Positions 43,500-52,514 of a stretch of DNA of 64,000 nt are shown in pieces. Made by a program: the position numbers and the translations under genes. Location of the stretch: positions 62,001 through 126,000 of the forward strand of contig NZ_CP117866.1 of NCBI RefSeq assembly GCF_028736035.1, read 5' to 3'. The notes beneath the pieces were generated by a model, which did no database searches, was not told the origin of the DNA, and was given only the letters and a program-made list of their open reading frames with translations. Every line of letters starts with the position of its first letter. The first letter of the stretch is position 1. This DNA is from Streptomyces sp. T12. Lineage in GTDB: Bacteria > Actinomycetota > Actinomycetes > Streptomycetales > Streptomycetaceae.

Positions 43500-44233
43500 T
43501 ACACGCCCTGTTCGAAACCCCCAGTGCCTACCGTCCCACCGCCGCGGAGATGGCCGCTCCCGTACCGCAGGTCGAGGCCGTGCTGTTCGACTTCAGCAAC
43601 ACGATCTTCCAGATGATCGACCTGGAGACATGGCTGGGGCGGGTCGCCGCCGCCGGCAACCGTGCCGACGTGCTGGAGGAGCCCGGTGCCGTGGCAGGGA
43701 TCGCGCTACAACTGCGGGACACCTTCCGGCTGCCCGCCGTCGTCGCCCTCCAAGAGGGCCGCGACCTCTCCTGCGAACGGCACCGCCGCGCCATGCAGGG
43801 ATGGTGGGGGCACGTCGACTTCCTGCGGGGCGTCGAGGAAACGGCGTACCGGGAACTCACCGCACCCGACGCCTGGTTGCCCTACCCCGACACCGAACCC
43901 ACCCTCCGTGCGCTGCGCGCCCGCGGACTGCGCATCGGGATCGTGAGCGACTTCGCCTGGGACCTGCGGGTCCACCTGGCCCATGCCGGTCTCGAGGACC
44001 TGGTCGACGCGTGCGTGATCTCCTGCGAGGTGGGCCGGGAGAAGCCCGACCCGCAGCTGTTCCTCAAGGCCTGCGCCGACCTCGGCGCCGATCCCCGGGC
44101 CACGCTCATGGTCGGCGACAACCCGGGACGGGACGGCGGCGCCACCGCCTGCGGTATGCGCGCCTACATCCTCCCGGCCGAACCGCGCACCGGCGATCGG
44201 GGGCTGGCCGAAGTCCTCCGGCTCGTGACCTGA
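43496..44233 (+). CDS. HAD-family hydrolase with variant motif I
   Basis: HAD-superfamily protein of 245 residues. Motif I is FDFSNTIF: the nucleophile D32 is present, but the usual second Asp is Ser (S34). Motif II is GIVSDFAW, motif III has the Lys of REKPDP, and motif IV is MVGDNPGRDGG. The missing general acid suggests altered chemistry or a slow phosphatase, although DFS variants occur in natural families. A helical cap lies between motifs I and II. It is coupled to the DeoR gene, so it may act on a sugar phosphate from polyol breakdown. Confidence 0.85.
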   Translation: MIHALFETPSAYRPTAAEMAAPVPQVEAVLFDFSNTIFQMIDLETWLGRVAAAGNRADVLEEPGAVAGIALQLRDTFRLPAVVALQEGRDLSCERHRRAMQGWWGHVDFLRGVEETAYRELTAPDAWLPYPDTEPTLRALRARGLRIGIVSDFAWDLRVHLAHAGLEDLVDACVISCEVGREKPDPQLFLKACADLGADPRATLMVGDNPGRDGGATACGMRAYILPAEPRTGDRGLAEVLRLVT

Positions 44234-44400
44234 CCCACCGACCGGCGCCGCCCGGCCGAAGACAGGCAGGCCGGCAAACGCCGCGCCACGGGTCATCGCC
44301 TCGCGCACACCTCGGCCGGCCCAGAGCGAGATCCTCGACGGGGTGTCCCTGACCGCGTACCTCACCTCACGCGGGAGGTCGGCCGGCGCCGTCTCTCCAC

Positions 44401-44880
44401 TCAGTAGCCATTGCCGTCGGTCGTGTTGGTGCCGCCGTCCGTCGAGGCGGTGCCGCCCACGGTGAGCTCGGTCTTCATGCCCAGGTCCTTGTGCCCGTCG
44501 ACGGGACAGTAGACCTCGTACGTGCCGTCCTTCAGCGTGATGGTGAGGTTCGCCGACTCTCCGGGTGCCAGCGTCCGCGTCTCCTCCTCCGTTCCCGAGC
44601 CCTCGATCTCCAGGGCATGGTCGTGCTGTCCGTCGTTCTTGGCGACGAAGGTGTAGTCACCCGCCTCCAGCGTCGTCCGGGAAAGCTGCATCTTGTAGTC
44701 GGTCATCTTCACGTCCACCCGGGTGGTTCCCGGCTCGCCGCTCTGCTCCGGAGGCGACGATGTCGAGCCACCACCGTCGTCGTTTCCGCCCCCGCACGCC
44801 ACGAGGATGCCCGCCAGTGCTCCGGCGGCCAGCCCGGGCCCGACGTTCCTGCGCACGAACGTCATGAGCGTCGTCGCCAT
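44401..44880 (-). CDS. Cupredoxin-like copper-binding lipoprotein
   Basis: Lipoprotein of 159 residues: lipobox LVAC at about residue 29, a Gly/Ser linker, then a plastocyanin-like fold. Type 1 copper ligands are readable: H in HDHALEI, C in YEVYCPVDGH, the following H, and M in KDLGM. It may carry electrons or bind copper at the membrane surface. GGAGGG precedes ATG at 44880. It is divergent from an ECF sigma gene, 97 bases apart, and may be in that regulon. The C-terminus is a Thr/Gly/Asn tail. Confidence 0.85.
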   Translation of the reverse strand: MATTLMTFVRRNVGPGLAAGALAGILVACGGGNDDGGGSTSSPPEQSGEPGTTRVDVKMTDYKMQLSRTTLEAGDYTFVAKNDGQHDHALEIEGSGTEEETRTLAPGESANLTITLKDGTYEVYCPVDGHKDLGMKTELTVGGTASTDGGTNTTDGNGY

Positions 44881-44977
44881 GTCTCGGCCCTCCGCGAGAA
44901 ATCGTTCCTGACCAGAGATACGGACGGACCGCGCCAGGGGATTTCCGGCAAGCGGAAGCACGCGGGAGAATGGGGTC

Positions 44978-45616
44978 GTGATCCCGCGTGGCACCGGGGG
45001 AATCCGTTCGGCGAGGTTCGCCGTATCCACTGGTATGCGGAGCTTGGGCCCACCACTCGATCGGCTCTCGGACGAGGCGCTGCTGGCAGGAATGGCGACC
45101 GGCGCCCCGGAGATCGCCCTGGCATTCGTCCGCCGGTTCCAGCGCATGGTCTTCGGTATCGCCATCGCGGTCGTCGGCGACCCCCAGCTCGCCGAGGACA
45201 TCGCCCAGCAGACCTTCGAAAGGGCTTGGCGGCACGCGCAGGTCTACGACTCCCGGCGCGGATCGGTGAAGACCTGGCTGGGGACCATCACGCACAATCT
45301 GGCGATCGACGCAGTCCGCGCGCGCAACGCGACCCCGGTCTCCCCCGAGGACCTCGACGCTCTGCTCGGCATCGTGACCCGGACGCCCGAACAGTGGGCA
45401 CTGGCCGACGATGCGGCAGCCCGGATACGGGCCGCGGTGGCCGGCCTGCCGCGCCAGCAGGCGCGTGCCGTGGTCATGGCCGGGATCTACGGGATGACCG
45501 CACGGCAGGTCTCCGAGTTCGAAGGGATCCCCCTGGGCACGGCGAAGTCACGGATCAGGACGGCCATGGGGAAACTGCGGACGGTTCTGGGACCCGAGCG
45601 AGCCGATCATGACTGA
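44978..45616 (+). CDS. ECF-type RNA polymerase sigma factor
   Basis: ECF sigma factor of 212 residues. Region 2: ALAFVRRFQRMVFGIAIAVV, then AEDIAQQTFERAWRHAQVYD and VKTWLGTITHNLAIDAVRAR. Region 4: LPRQQARAVVMAGIYGMTAR, then EFEGIPLGTAKSRIRTAMGK. GTG at 44978 follows GGGAGAATGGGG; an internal ATG at 45035 lacks a site. Its end overlaps the anti-sigma gene by eight bases. Likely targets are itself and the divergent cupredoxin. Confidence 0.92.
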   Translation: MIPRGTGGIRSARFAVSTGMRSLGPPLDRLSDEALLAGMATGAPEIALAFVRRFQRMVFGIAIAVVGDPQLAEDIAQQTFERAWRHAQVYDSRRGSVKTWLGTITHNLAIDAVRARNATPVSPEDLDALLGIVTRTPEQWALADDAAARIRAAVAGLPRQQARAVVMAGIYGMTARQVSEFEGIPLGTAKSRIRTAMGKLRTVLGPERADHD

Positions 45617-46385
45617 CAGGGACTGCGCGTGGCTGAGGGCCGTCGCCGACGAGCTGGCGCTGGGTATCCTCCCCGGTCAGGAGCGCGCCGAGGCCATCGC
45701 CCACCTGGACCGCTGCCCCACCTGCCGGGAGCACGTCGAACAGCTGACGCTCGTCGGAGACGGACTGCTCTCCCTCCTGCCGGGCAGCGAGCCGCCCGCC
45801 GGCTTCGAGACACGGGTGATGGACGGGCTGGGCCTGAACCGGCCGGCGCGACCGCGGCGACCACGGACCCGCGTGGCGGTCGCGGCCGCGGCCGCCGCCG
45901 CTGTCGCCCTCGGGTTCGGCTTCGGTGGCTGGGCCGTCGGTACGGCCATCGAGGGAGCGTCGGCTCCCTCCTCGCGGAGTTCGGAGCCCCCCGGCTCGGA
46001 GCACGGCCTGCTCGCAGCGTCTCTGCTGGCCCCCGACCACCGCCCGGTGGGCCGGATCTTCGCCTATACCGGATCTCCGGGCTGGGTCTACATGTCGGTC
46101 CAGCTCGGCCGGGGCGGGCCCGGATCCGACTCCCGGGCCGGGGACGAGACCGAGGCCTCAGGCTCGCGCGACGGATACTCGGAGGCCGGAGAGGTCAGCT
46201 GCCGACTGGAGCGTACGGACGGCACGTCGGTCCTCCTCGGGGAGTTCTCCCTCGACGACGCCGGCCGGGGTTACTGGGGAGCCCCCACCCGGGTCGACCC
46301 GGACACGGTGTCCGGTGCCCGACTGCTGGCCGCGGACGGCTCCGTCCTGGCCACGGCCCAGTTCGACGCACGGCAGAACCGGTGA
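45609..46385 (+). CDS. Zinc-binding anti-sigma factor
   Basis: Membrane anti-sigma factor of 258 residues. The N-terminal domain has the ZAS-type HxxxCxxC in HLDRCPTCREHVEQL. One transmembrane helix follows at about 96-119 (VAVAAAAAAAVALGFGFGGW), then an extracytoplasmic domain of about 135 residues (GWVYMSVQL, RLERTDGTSVLLGEF). It binds the ECF sigma encoded just upstream and releases it on an envelope or redox signal. Overlapping genes ensure balanced synthesis. Confidence 0.9.
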   Translation: MTDRDCAWLRAVADELALGILPGQERAEAIAHLDRCPTCREHVEQLTLVGDGLLSLLPGSEPPAGFETRVMDGLGLNRPARPRRPRTRVAVAAAAAAAVALGFGFGGWAVGTAIEGASAPSSRSSEPPGSEHGLLAASLLAPDHRPVGRIFAYTGSPGWVYMSVQLGRGGPGSDSRAGDETEASGSRDGYSEAGEVSCRLERTDGTSVLLGEFSLDDAGRGYWGAPTRVDPDTVSGARLLAADGSVLATAQFDARQNR

Positions 46386-47245
46386 CCACGGTTCACCGGC
46401 ACCCGCCGTGGCAGCAACGGCGGATCATGAACGCCGCTGCCACCGCGTGGGTTGGTGTCACTTGATGTGGACGAGTCCGTCGGTGGTGACGGTGGGACGG
46501 CCGCTGACACCGACTACGACGATCTCGCCGGATCCGGAGGCCTGGGAGACCACCCAGGCGGCGGAGCGGCTGGACGTGGCGGTGCGGCTGGAGCTGGTGG
46601 TGCTCGGGCCGAAGGTGGCCGTGGTGGGGGCCAGCAGCTTCACGGAGCTCAGCACGGCGGTGGTGTTGACGCTCCCGGTACGCAGCGAGCGCTTCGGCGC
46701 GGTGGTGAAGGTCGGCGCCGTACTGGCCGAGCTTCCACCGGCGCCTTCGACGCCGCGCTGGCCTCCGTCGCCCGCGTCGTCGTGCTCTGCTGACCGGCAC
46801 AGCCCTGTTCATGGTGTTTGCACTGACCAGCGACGGCCGGAATCTGGTGGCGTCCGGGGCAGTAGGGGACTGAAATCTCGGACGCGCGCCGACACCTGAA
46901 ACTCAAGACCTTGCGGAATGGGGTCGGATCGGCGATAGGGAGGAGGAATCGGCGCTTCGACCGGATGGGCGGAGGGAAATCCGTCACGGCCCCGGCGACT
47001 ACACGACAGCTATCGCGTTCAGTTCAAATGGAAAGTATCTTGCGATCGGAAACTATGCAGGGCGGGCGCCCCTTTGGGGTGACGATACCCGTCGTCGACT
47101 TGGCTCGAAGCTCCTGGCAGCGGCTTGATCTTTCTCAACAGCCCGTTGCCGCCAGGAGCTTCACCTTCCGTACCGCCCGCATCCCCGCCACCCAACCACG
47201 CTGTCAGGTGGGCAGGGAGTCACCGACCGGCGGTCGGACTGCAGG
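46386..47245. other. Gene-poor stretch, no supported gene
   Basis: 860 bases without a convincing gene. 46440-46800 is GC-rich and open in several frames on both strands (for example a minus frame ending GLVHIK at 46458), but none has both a ribosome binding site and a recognisable protein; it may be an eroded gene. 46800-47240 has much weaker GC bias and contains a long hairpin at 47107-47162, probably closing the peptide gene on its right. Confidence 0.5.
47107..47162 (-). terminator. Long inverted repeat after the double-glycine peptide gene
   Basis: GAAGCTCCTGGC at 47107-47118 pairs perfectly with GCCAGGAGCTTC at 47151-47162; further pairs inside extend the stem. It lies 84 bases beyond the peptide stop on the minus strand. 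It could be its terminator or a separate structured RNA. Confidence 0.5.
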
Positions 47246-47455
47246 TCAGAGGGAGGCGCTGACGCCTACGTGGCTGTACTGGCCGACGGCGCCCAGAACC
47301 TCGTTCTTGACGGCGTCGACCTGGGCCAGGACATCCGCGCTGCTGATCGCCGTGGGGCCGACGACGAGGCTGGCCTGCGGGTTCAGACCGCCGGAGACGT
47401 CATCGAGCTCGACGTCGGAGATCTCAACGGTCGCAACCTGGGGAGCGGAGTTCAT
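47246..47455 (-). CDS. Double-glycine-leader peptide, putative RiPP/bacteriocin-like precursor
   Basis: Peptide of 69 residues. The first 23 (MNSAPQVATV, ending VELDDVSGG) look like a double-glycine leader with the acidic, hydrophobic pattern recognised by peptidase-containing transporters or modifying enzymes. The remaining 46 (starting LNPQASLVVG, ending YSHVGVSASL) have no cysteine but many Ser, Ala and Val and a central amphipathic helix. AAGGGAAG lies six bases before ATG at 47455. No modifying enzyme or exporter is adjacent. It may be a modified peptide, a class II bacteriocin-like peptide or an orphan precursor. Confidence 0.6.
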   Translation of the reverse strand: MNSAPQVATVEISDVELDDVSGGLNPQASLVVGPTAISSADVLAQVDAVKNEVLGAVGQYSHVGVSASL

Positions 47456-47928
47456 GATCAAACTTCCCTTCGTATGGAGGGTCCTCAAGGGGCGGCCCGC
47501 CGGGGACAGAAAGCGGGCCTCGGCCGCAGGCGCGCGACACCCGTTTCCGGAGACTTTCGCGCGCTTCCGCGGTGCAGAGGATCAAAGCACGGAGCGCACC
47601 GGGCGACCAATCAACCGGAGCACGCACCCGGGAAGTTGAACGAAAAGGCTGCGCATCCGTGCAGGCATGCGCACAACTTGGGGGCAGCTTCTCTACATCC
47701 CGCGCAGCATCAGGACGCCTCGGATATTGCCACGAGGATTCGGAACCGGACACTCCGCACCAACACATCGGCATCCGGCACGCCCTTGTACGGATGTCTC
47801 GCACTCCGTGACGCGGTTGGGTATCCGATGTGCAGATTCCCTGAAGCCGGAATGCCACGCCGCACAGATCCCCGCCCGTACCCCGGAGGTGACCTGCGAG
47901 CGTGCCGAACACGTTGCCGCCGGCCCCG
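47456..47928. other. Upstream region of the peptide gene, no gene seen
   Basis: 473 bases between the peptide start and the end of the TPR gene. Base composition is less GC-biased than its surroundings, and frames on either strand lack a ribosome binding site or family resemblance. It must contain the peptide promoter; I could not place it confidently. Confidence 0.5.
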
Positions 47929-49611
47929 TCAGTCGGCGCAGCAGTCGTCCTCAGTGACGCCTCGGGACGTCGTGCCGAGCCGGCAGAAGCACGACGCCTC
48001 GATCGGTACGTCCGCCATCGCGGCCGCCAGACGCAGCTGCTGGCCCACCATCTGTGCCTCCGCGGTCCTGCCCAGGCGCATCAGGCACTCGTACAGGCCG
48101 TGCAGGGACCAGACGTTGCCGGGATGCTGCAAGGCGCGCGGGAGCGTGCCGTCGAGGCCGAGGTCGGCCCGGTAGACCGCCTCGGCCTCCTCGATGCGTC
48201 CCTGTTCGAGGAGGAGGGCGCCGTAGGCGTGCCGGGTGGGCTGCATCCAGCCCCACGGTTCGTCGTAGGGGAGGTTGTCGTCCAGTTCGATGGAGCGTTC
48301 CAGGGCTGCGAAGGCGGCGGCGAAGTCGCCCTTGCGGTACTCCAGTTCGCCGTCGAGCATCGCCGAGGCGATCGCGAGGATGTCGGCGCAGGTGTTGTTG
48401 AAGAGCATGCGGGTCTCGGGGACACGGGCGACGGCTTCGTGGAAGAGTCGGCGTTCCGTCTCGGCCTCCCGGACGCGGTGGGTCGAGGAGTACGCGACGC
48501 CGCGGGCGTAGTGGAGCATCGCGGTCGTCACGCAGTGCAGCTCGGGGTCGGCGGGCAGGGGTAGCTGAAGGATGTCGTCCCAGCGGCCGAAGCGGATCAG
48601 GGCGTGGACCCGCATGGCGAGGAAGCCCTCCAGCCAGTCGGCCATGGGCGGGCTCGGCACGCGCAGGAGGTCCGCGGGGATGGAGGCCTCGAGCTGCTCG
48701 ACGGTCTGGAGGGCGACCTCGCACTGGCCGAGGAACATGGCGCCGTAGATCTTGAAGTGGTAGTTGTGCGTGCGGTACAGGGTGTAGAAGTTCATCGCCC
48801 CGGCTCGGGAGCGGTACTTCTCGTCGGCCGCGATCGCCGCGGTGTTGTCCGAGACCACCCTCCGGTAGTCGCCGCACAACACCTCCAGGTGCGAGGGCAT
48901 GTGCAGCAGATGCCCGGCGTCGGGCATCAGGCCGCGCAGCCGGTCCGCGACGACAAGGGCCGCCTCGGGGGTCGGGGACATCTCCATCAGGTGGATGTAC
49001 ATGTGCACCACGCCCGGGTGGTCACGTCCCGCGTCGGTTGCGAGGGCCCGGTCGAGGGCTGCCTTGGCCTCCAGCGTGCGCGCGCCCTCGGCCGGTTGGC
49101 CGGTCCTCAGGTCCCACAGCTGCCAGGGGGTGAGGTTCATCAGGGCGTCGGCGTACAGGGTGGCGATGTCCGGGTCGTCGGGGGCGAGCTCGTAGACCGC
49201 GCGCATGCTGTCGGCGTAGAGGGCGTTCCAGACGGAGCAGTCCTCCACGGCCTTCGCCTGCGGGTAGCGGGTGCGCAGTGCGGCGATCAGTGCCTGTTCG
49301 ACGGGGGTGGCGGTGTCCGCTTTCGCATGGGCCAGTTCCACGGCGGCATGGGTGCGGTCGACGGTGCGTGCCAGGTCCTGGTCGTCGAAGAACTCCCAGG
49401 GTTTGTTGTAGTTCGGGCCGAGCGCGTACGCGATGCCCCAGTGGGCCATGGCGCAGTCGGGGTCGGCCGCGGCTGCGGCCTCGAAGCAGGCGACGGCCTC
49501 CTCGTGGTGGAAGGCGTACGTCCACATCAGGCCGCGGTCGAACCAGACCTGCGCCTGGGCGCGGGACGTGGTCACGGAGCGGGTGTAGGTGCCGAGGTCG
49601 TAGTACTCCAT
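47929..49611 (-). CDS. TPR-repeat protein
   Basis: Soluble protein of 560 residues built of helical tetratricopeptide-like repeats: AQVWFDRGLMWTYAFHHEEA, VACFEAAAAADPDCAMAHWG near the start, and QGRIEEAEAVYRADLGLD near the end. HMYIHLMEMSPTPE and GHLLHMPSHLEVLCGDY are unusually His-rich and conserved-looking, perhaps metal- or ligand-binding. No signal peptide. The end is cysteine-rich (ASCFCRLG, EDDCCAD). AGGAGA precedes ATG at 49611. Such proteins are often annotated only as TPR; function unknown. Confidence 0.8.
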   Translation of the reverse strand: MEYYDLGTYTRSVTTSRAQAQVWFDRGLMWTYAFHHEEAVACFEAAAAADPDCAMAHWGIAYALGPNYNKPWEFFDDQDLARTVDRTHAAVELAHAKADTATPVEQALIAALRTRYPQAKAVEDCSVWNALYADSMRAVYELAPDDPDIATLYADALMNLTPWQLWDLRTGQPAEGARTLEAKAALDRALATDAGRDHPGVVHMYIHLMEMSPTPEAALVVADRLRGLMPDAGHLLHMPSHLEVLCGDYRRVVSDNTAAIAADEKYRSRAGAMNFYTLYRTHNYHFKIYGAMFLGQCEVALQTVEQLEASIPADLLRVPSPPMADWLEGFLAMRVHALIRFGRWDDILQLPLPADPELHCVTTAMLHYARGVAYSSTHRVREAETERRLFHEAVARVPETRMLFNNTCADILAIASAMLDGELEYRKGDFAAAFAALERSIELDDNLPYDEPWGWMQPTRHAYGALLLEQGRIEEAEAVYRADLGLDGTLPRALQHPGNVWSLHGLYECLMRLGRTAEAQMVGQQLRLAAAMADVPIEASCFCRLGTTSRGVTEDDCCAD

Positions 49612-49881
49612 CGTCTGTCTCCTGCCAGTACTGCGCCCGCCGGGGTCGCTGCGGCCGCTCGGGGTCGGTCGGGGTCCGGTCTCGCACCGACAACGGGGAG
49701 GGCTGATGCCCGGTTGCGGGTTCGGGCATTTCCGGGCCCCCGCCCGCACCCCCCGCCCCCCCGGCGGCCTCTCGACTGCCCGCAGGAGCCTCGCTTTGCG
49801 CCGCCCAGGTGCGGGCAAGGTGCGTCGTGGCGCATTCTTGCTGTGTCGCGCGCGTGATGGCGTACGGACGAGGTAGGGCCG

Positions 49882-52407
49882 ATGACTGGGAGCGCCGAGG
49901 ACGCAGAGCGGACGCCCGGCAGGCTGGCGGCGCTGCTGATCGATGCCTCGGCGGAGGCGATCAGCGCGGCCGGTGGTCACGCGGCCGGGGTCTATCTGCG
50001 CTCCGGCACGCCCGGACTGCTTCGTCTGGCGGTGCTGGAGGGGCTGCCGGGGCCGCTGTTCCGGCCGTGGTGGCGGCTGCACGTGGACCGGCCGTTCCCT
50101 GTCGCGGACGCCTATCGGCTCGGCGTCGAGGTGGTGCTGCCGAACGCGACGGAGACGATGCGCCGCTATCCGCAGTTCGCGGCCGGTCTGCCGTTCCAGT
50201 TCGGGTCCCTGTACGTCCCCGTGGCGAGCGGCTCGGCCGTGTACGGAGTGCTGACCGTGCTGCGGCCCTCGGCGTCGGACGCCACGGAGCTGCTGCCCGT
50301 GCGCGAGCGCATGGCGCAGGTGGCGCAGGAGCTGGCGTCGGCCCTGCGGACCCTGGAGGCCGCGGACGCGTCGGCGGTGTCCTGGGACGGCGGACCCCTG
50401 TGTGTCCGGCCGCCTTCCGGGCGTCCGCCGACGGGGCGCGTCGGCCGGTTCGCCTGGGATCCGGTGGCGGGTGTCGTGACGGCGGACGAGCGGCTGAACG
50501 TCGTACTGGATGCTGCCGCGGGGAAGGCCGACGGCACCGCGGAGACGTTCGCGCAGGCATTGGCTCCGGGGGATGCGGAACGGATTCTGGCGGCGCTGCG
50601 GGAGGCGGCCGGTGGCCGGCCGCCGGCCCTGCCGCTGTACGTGCGCGCGCCGGACGGTGCGCTGCGGCTGGTCGAGGTCTGGGGGCCGCACGACGACTCG
50701 GCCCCGTTCGGTGCGGGGACGGTACGGGGTGTCGTCCTCGACCCGGGGCAGGGGGCGGTGGCGGACGCGGCGGCCGATCTGCTGCCGGACGGTGTGTTCT
50801 GCCTGGACCGGGTGGGTGCGGTCGTCTACGCCAATCCGCATGCGGCGCGGCTGCTGCGCCGGCCGCGCACCGAGTTGCTGGGCCGCACCCTGTGGGAGGG
50901 CGTGCCGTGGCTGAACCAGCCCGCCGTCGAGGATCACCTGCGGGGAGCCCTGCTGTCCCCGGACCCGGTGCATTTTCATGTCCGCAGGCCGTCCGCCCAT
51001 GGGCGTGAGTCCGCTGCCCCGTCCATCGAGGGCGACTTGCTCGCCATGTCCGTCTACCCCGGCCGGGACCTGCTCACGTGCACGCTCCGGCCGGGGCACC
51101 GCATGGCGGCCGGTCCGGCCGGACTCCCGGATGCGCCCGGCTCGCCGGAGACGGCCGGTGCGCCTTCGCTCTCTCCCCTGTACCGCCCCATCGTCCTCGC
51201 CATCGCGCTGACGGAGGCGGTCACCGCCCGTCAGGTGTCCGCCGTGGTGATGCGGGAGCTGCTGCCCGCGTTCGGCGGCCGCCGGCTGGCCATCTACCTG
51301 CTGCAGGAGCGGCATCTGTACCTGGCCTGGGAGACCGGCTTTCCCAAGGGGTTCCTCGCCCCGTTCGAAGGTGTGGGCCTGGACGCGCGGCTGCCCGGCG
51401 TCGAGACGCTGACCAGTGGCCGCCCGCTCTTCTTCGACTCGATGCAGCAGCTCGCCGACGCCTATCCGGGCATCCCGCTGGACGCGACGGAGGGAGCCCG
51501 CGCCTTCCTGCCCCTGATCGCCTCCGGGCGTGCGGTCGGCTCGTGCATCCTCGGCTTCGACCGGCCGCGCAGCTTCAGCACCGAGGAGCGCACCGTGCTC
51601 ACCGCCATGGCCGGGCTGATCGCGCACGCCATGGAGAAGGCACAGCGCTACGAGAACGAGGCCGCGCTGGCCCGTGGGCTGCAGCAGGCGCTGCTCCCCC
51701 GGCGGCTGTCGCAGCACCCCCTGGTGGAGACCGCCGGGCGCTATCTGCCGGGCACCCAGGGCATGGAGGTGGGCGGCGACTGGTACGACGTCGTCGCCGC
51801 CGGGGACGGTCTGGCCCTGGTGATCGGCGATGTGCAGGGGCACGGTGTGCAGGCGGCGGCCACCATGGGCCAGCTGCGCAGCGCCGTGCGGGCCTTCGCC
51901 CTCGGCGACCGGCCGCCCGACGAGGTCATGAGCGGCACCAACCGCCTGCTGATCGACCTCGACGCCGGTCTGTTCGCGAGCTGCTGCTACATCCGGCTCG
52001 ATCCCGCGACCGGCGTAGCCCAGGCGGCCGTGGCCGGGCACCTGCCGCCGCTGCTGCGCCGCCCCGACGGCCGTACGCATGTCGTCGACCTGCCCGGCGG
52101 GGTGGTGCTCGGCGTCGATCCGCAGGCCCAGTATCCGGTGGCGGAGCTGCTGATGGAGCCGGGTGCCGTCCTGGCGTTGTACACGGACGGTCTGGTCGAG
52201 CGGCCCGGTGTCGACATCGACGACGGGATCAGCGCGCTGCGGGTGGCGCTGGCCAAGGCCGGTGCCCCTGGTGCCCGCCGGGGCGGACGCGCGCTGGCGG
52301 GCGTGGCCGACCGGCTCACCGTGACGGCCCGGCACACGGCGGACCGCCCCGACGACATCGCGCTGCTGCTCGCCACCCGGCGGGCCACGCCACCGCACCG
52401 GAGATGA
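49882..52407 (+). CDS. Multidomain SpoIIE phosphatase (GAF-PAS-GAF-PP2C)
   Basis: Cytoplasmic protein of 841 residues. A GAF domain about 10-160, a linker, a PAS domain about 290-370 (LPDGVFCLDRVGAVVYANPHA), a second GAF about 430-580, and a PP2C/SpoIIE domain about 595-835 with GGDWYDVV near 632, GDVQGHGVQAAATM and the ending ADRPDDIALLLATR. It should dephosphorylate an STAS antagonist in response to two sensed signals. GAGG precedes ATG at 49882. The next gene is another large phosphatase, but 163 bases and a palindrome separate them, so promoters are probably distinct. Confidence 0.9.
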   Translation: MTGSAEDAERTPGRLAALLIDASAEAISAAGGHAAGVYLRSGTPGLLRLAVLEGLPGPLFRPWWRLHVDRPFPVADAYRLGVEVVLPNATETMRRYPQFAAGLPFQFGSLYVPVASGSAVYGVLTVLRPSASDATELLPVRERMAQVAQELASALRTLEAADASAVSWDGGPLCVRPPSGRPPTGRVGRFAWDPVAGVVTADERLNVVLDAAAGKADGTAETFAQALAPGDAERILAALREAAGGRPPALPLYVRAPDGALRLVEVWGPHDDSAPFGAGTVRGVVLDPGQGAVADAAADLLPDGVFCLDRVGAVVYANPHAARLLRRPRTELLGRTLWEGVPWLNQPAVEDHLRGALLSPDPVHFHVRRPSAHGRESAAPSIEGDLLAMSVYPGRDLLTCTLRPGHRMAAGPAGLPDAPGSPETAGAPSLSPLYRPIVLAIALTEAVTARQVSAVVMRELLPAFGGRRLAIYLLQERHLYLAWETGFPKGFLAPFEGVGLDARLPGVETLTSGRPLFFDSMQQLADAYPGIPLDATEGARAFLPLIASGRAVGSCILGFDRPRSFSTEERTVLTAMAGLIAHAMEKAQRYENEAALARGLQQALLPRRLSQHPLVETAGRYLPGTQGMEVGGDWYDVVAAGDGLALVIGDVQGHGVQAAATMGQLRSAVRAFALGDRPPDEVMSGTNRLLIDLDAGLFASCCYIRLDPATGVAQAAVAGHLPPLLRRPDGRTHVVDLPGGVVLGVDPQAQYPVAELLMEPGAVLALYTDGLVERPGVDIDDGISALRVALAKAGAPGARRGGRALAGVADRLTVTARHTADRPDDIALLLATRRATPPHRR

Positions 52408-52514
52408 GGGCGTGCCGAGGACGCCGGGCGGCGTAACCCTGTCGTGGGGACGGGAGTTGCCCGGATGCGACCCCCCACTTCTGTGATCGTCGTGTGAGAG
52501 AGACAGCGGGTCCT

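Noticed and set aside
46452..46812. Open frames on both strands after the anti-sigma gene
   Set aside because: No frame has both a ribosome binding site and a recognisable domain; repetitive Gly/Ala or Ser/Thr composition looks like GC-driven openness or an eroded gene.
47424..47912. Minus-strand ORF of 162 codons covering the peptide gene in another frame
   Set aside because: It has no start signal, unnatural Cys/Arg-rich sequence and overlaps the better supported double-glycine peptide.
47929..52398. Minus-strand open frame of almost 1,500 codons
   Set aside because: The part above 49611 is a GC-rich shadow of the two-GAF phosphatase gene on the plus strand; only the segment from 49611 to 47929 has a ribosome binding site and a protein-like sequence.
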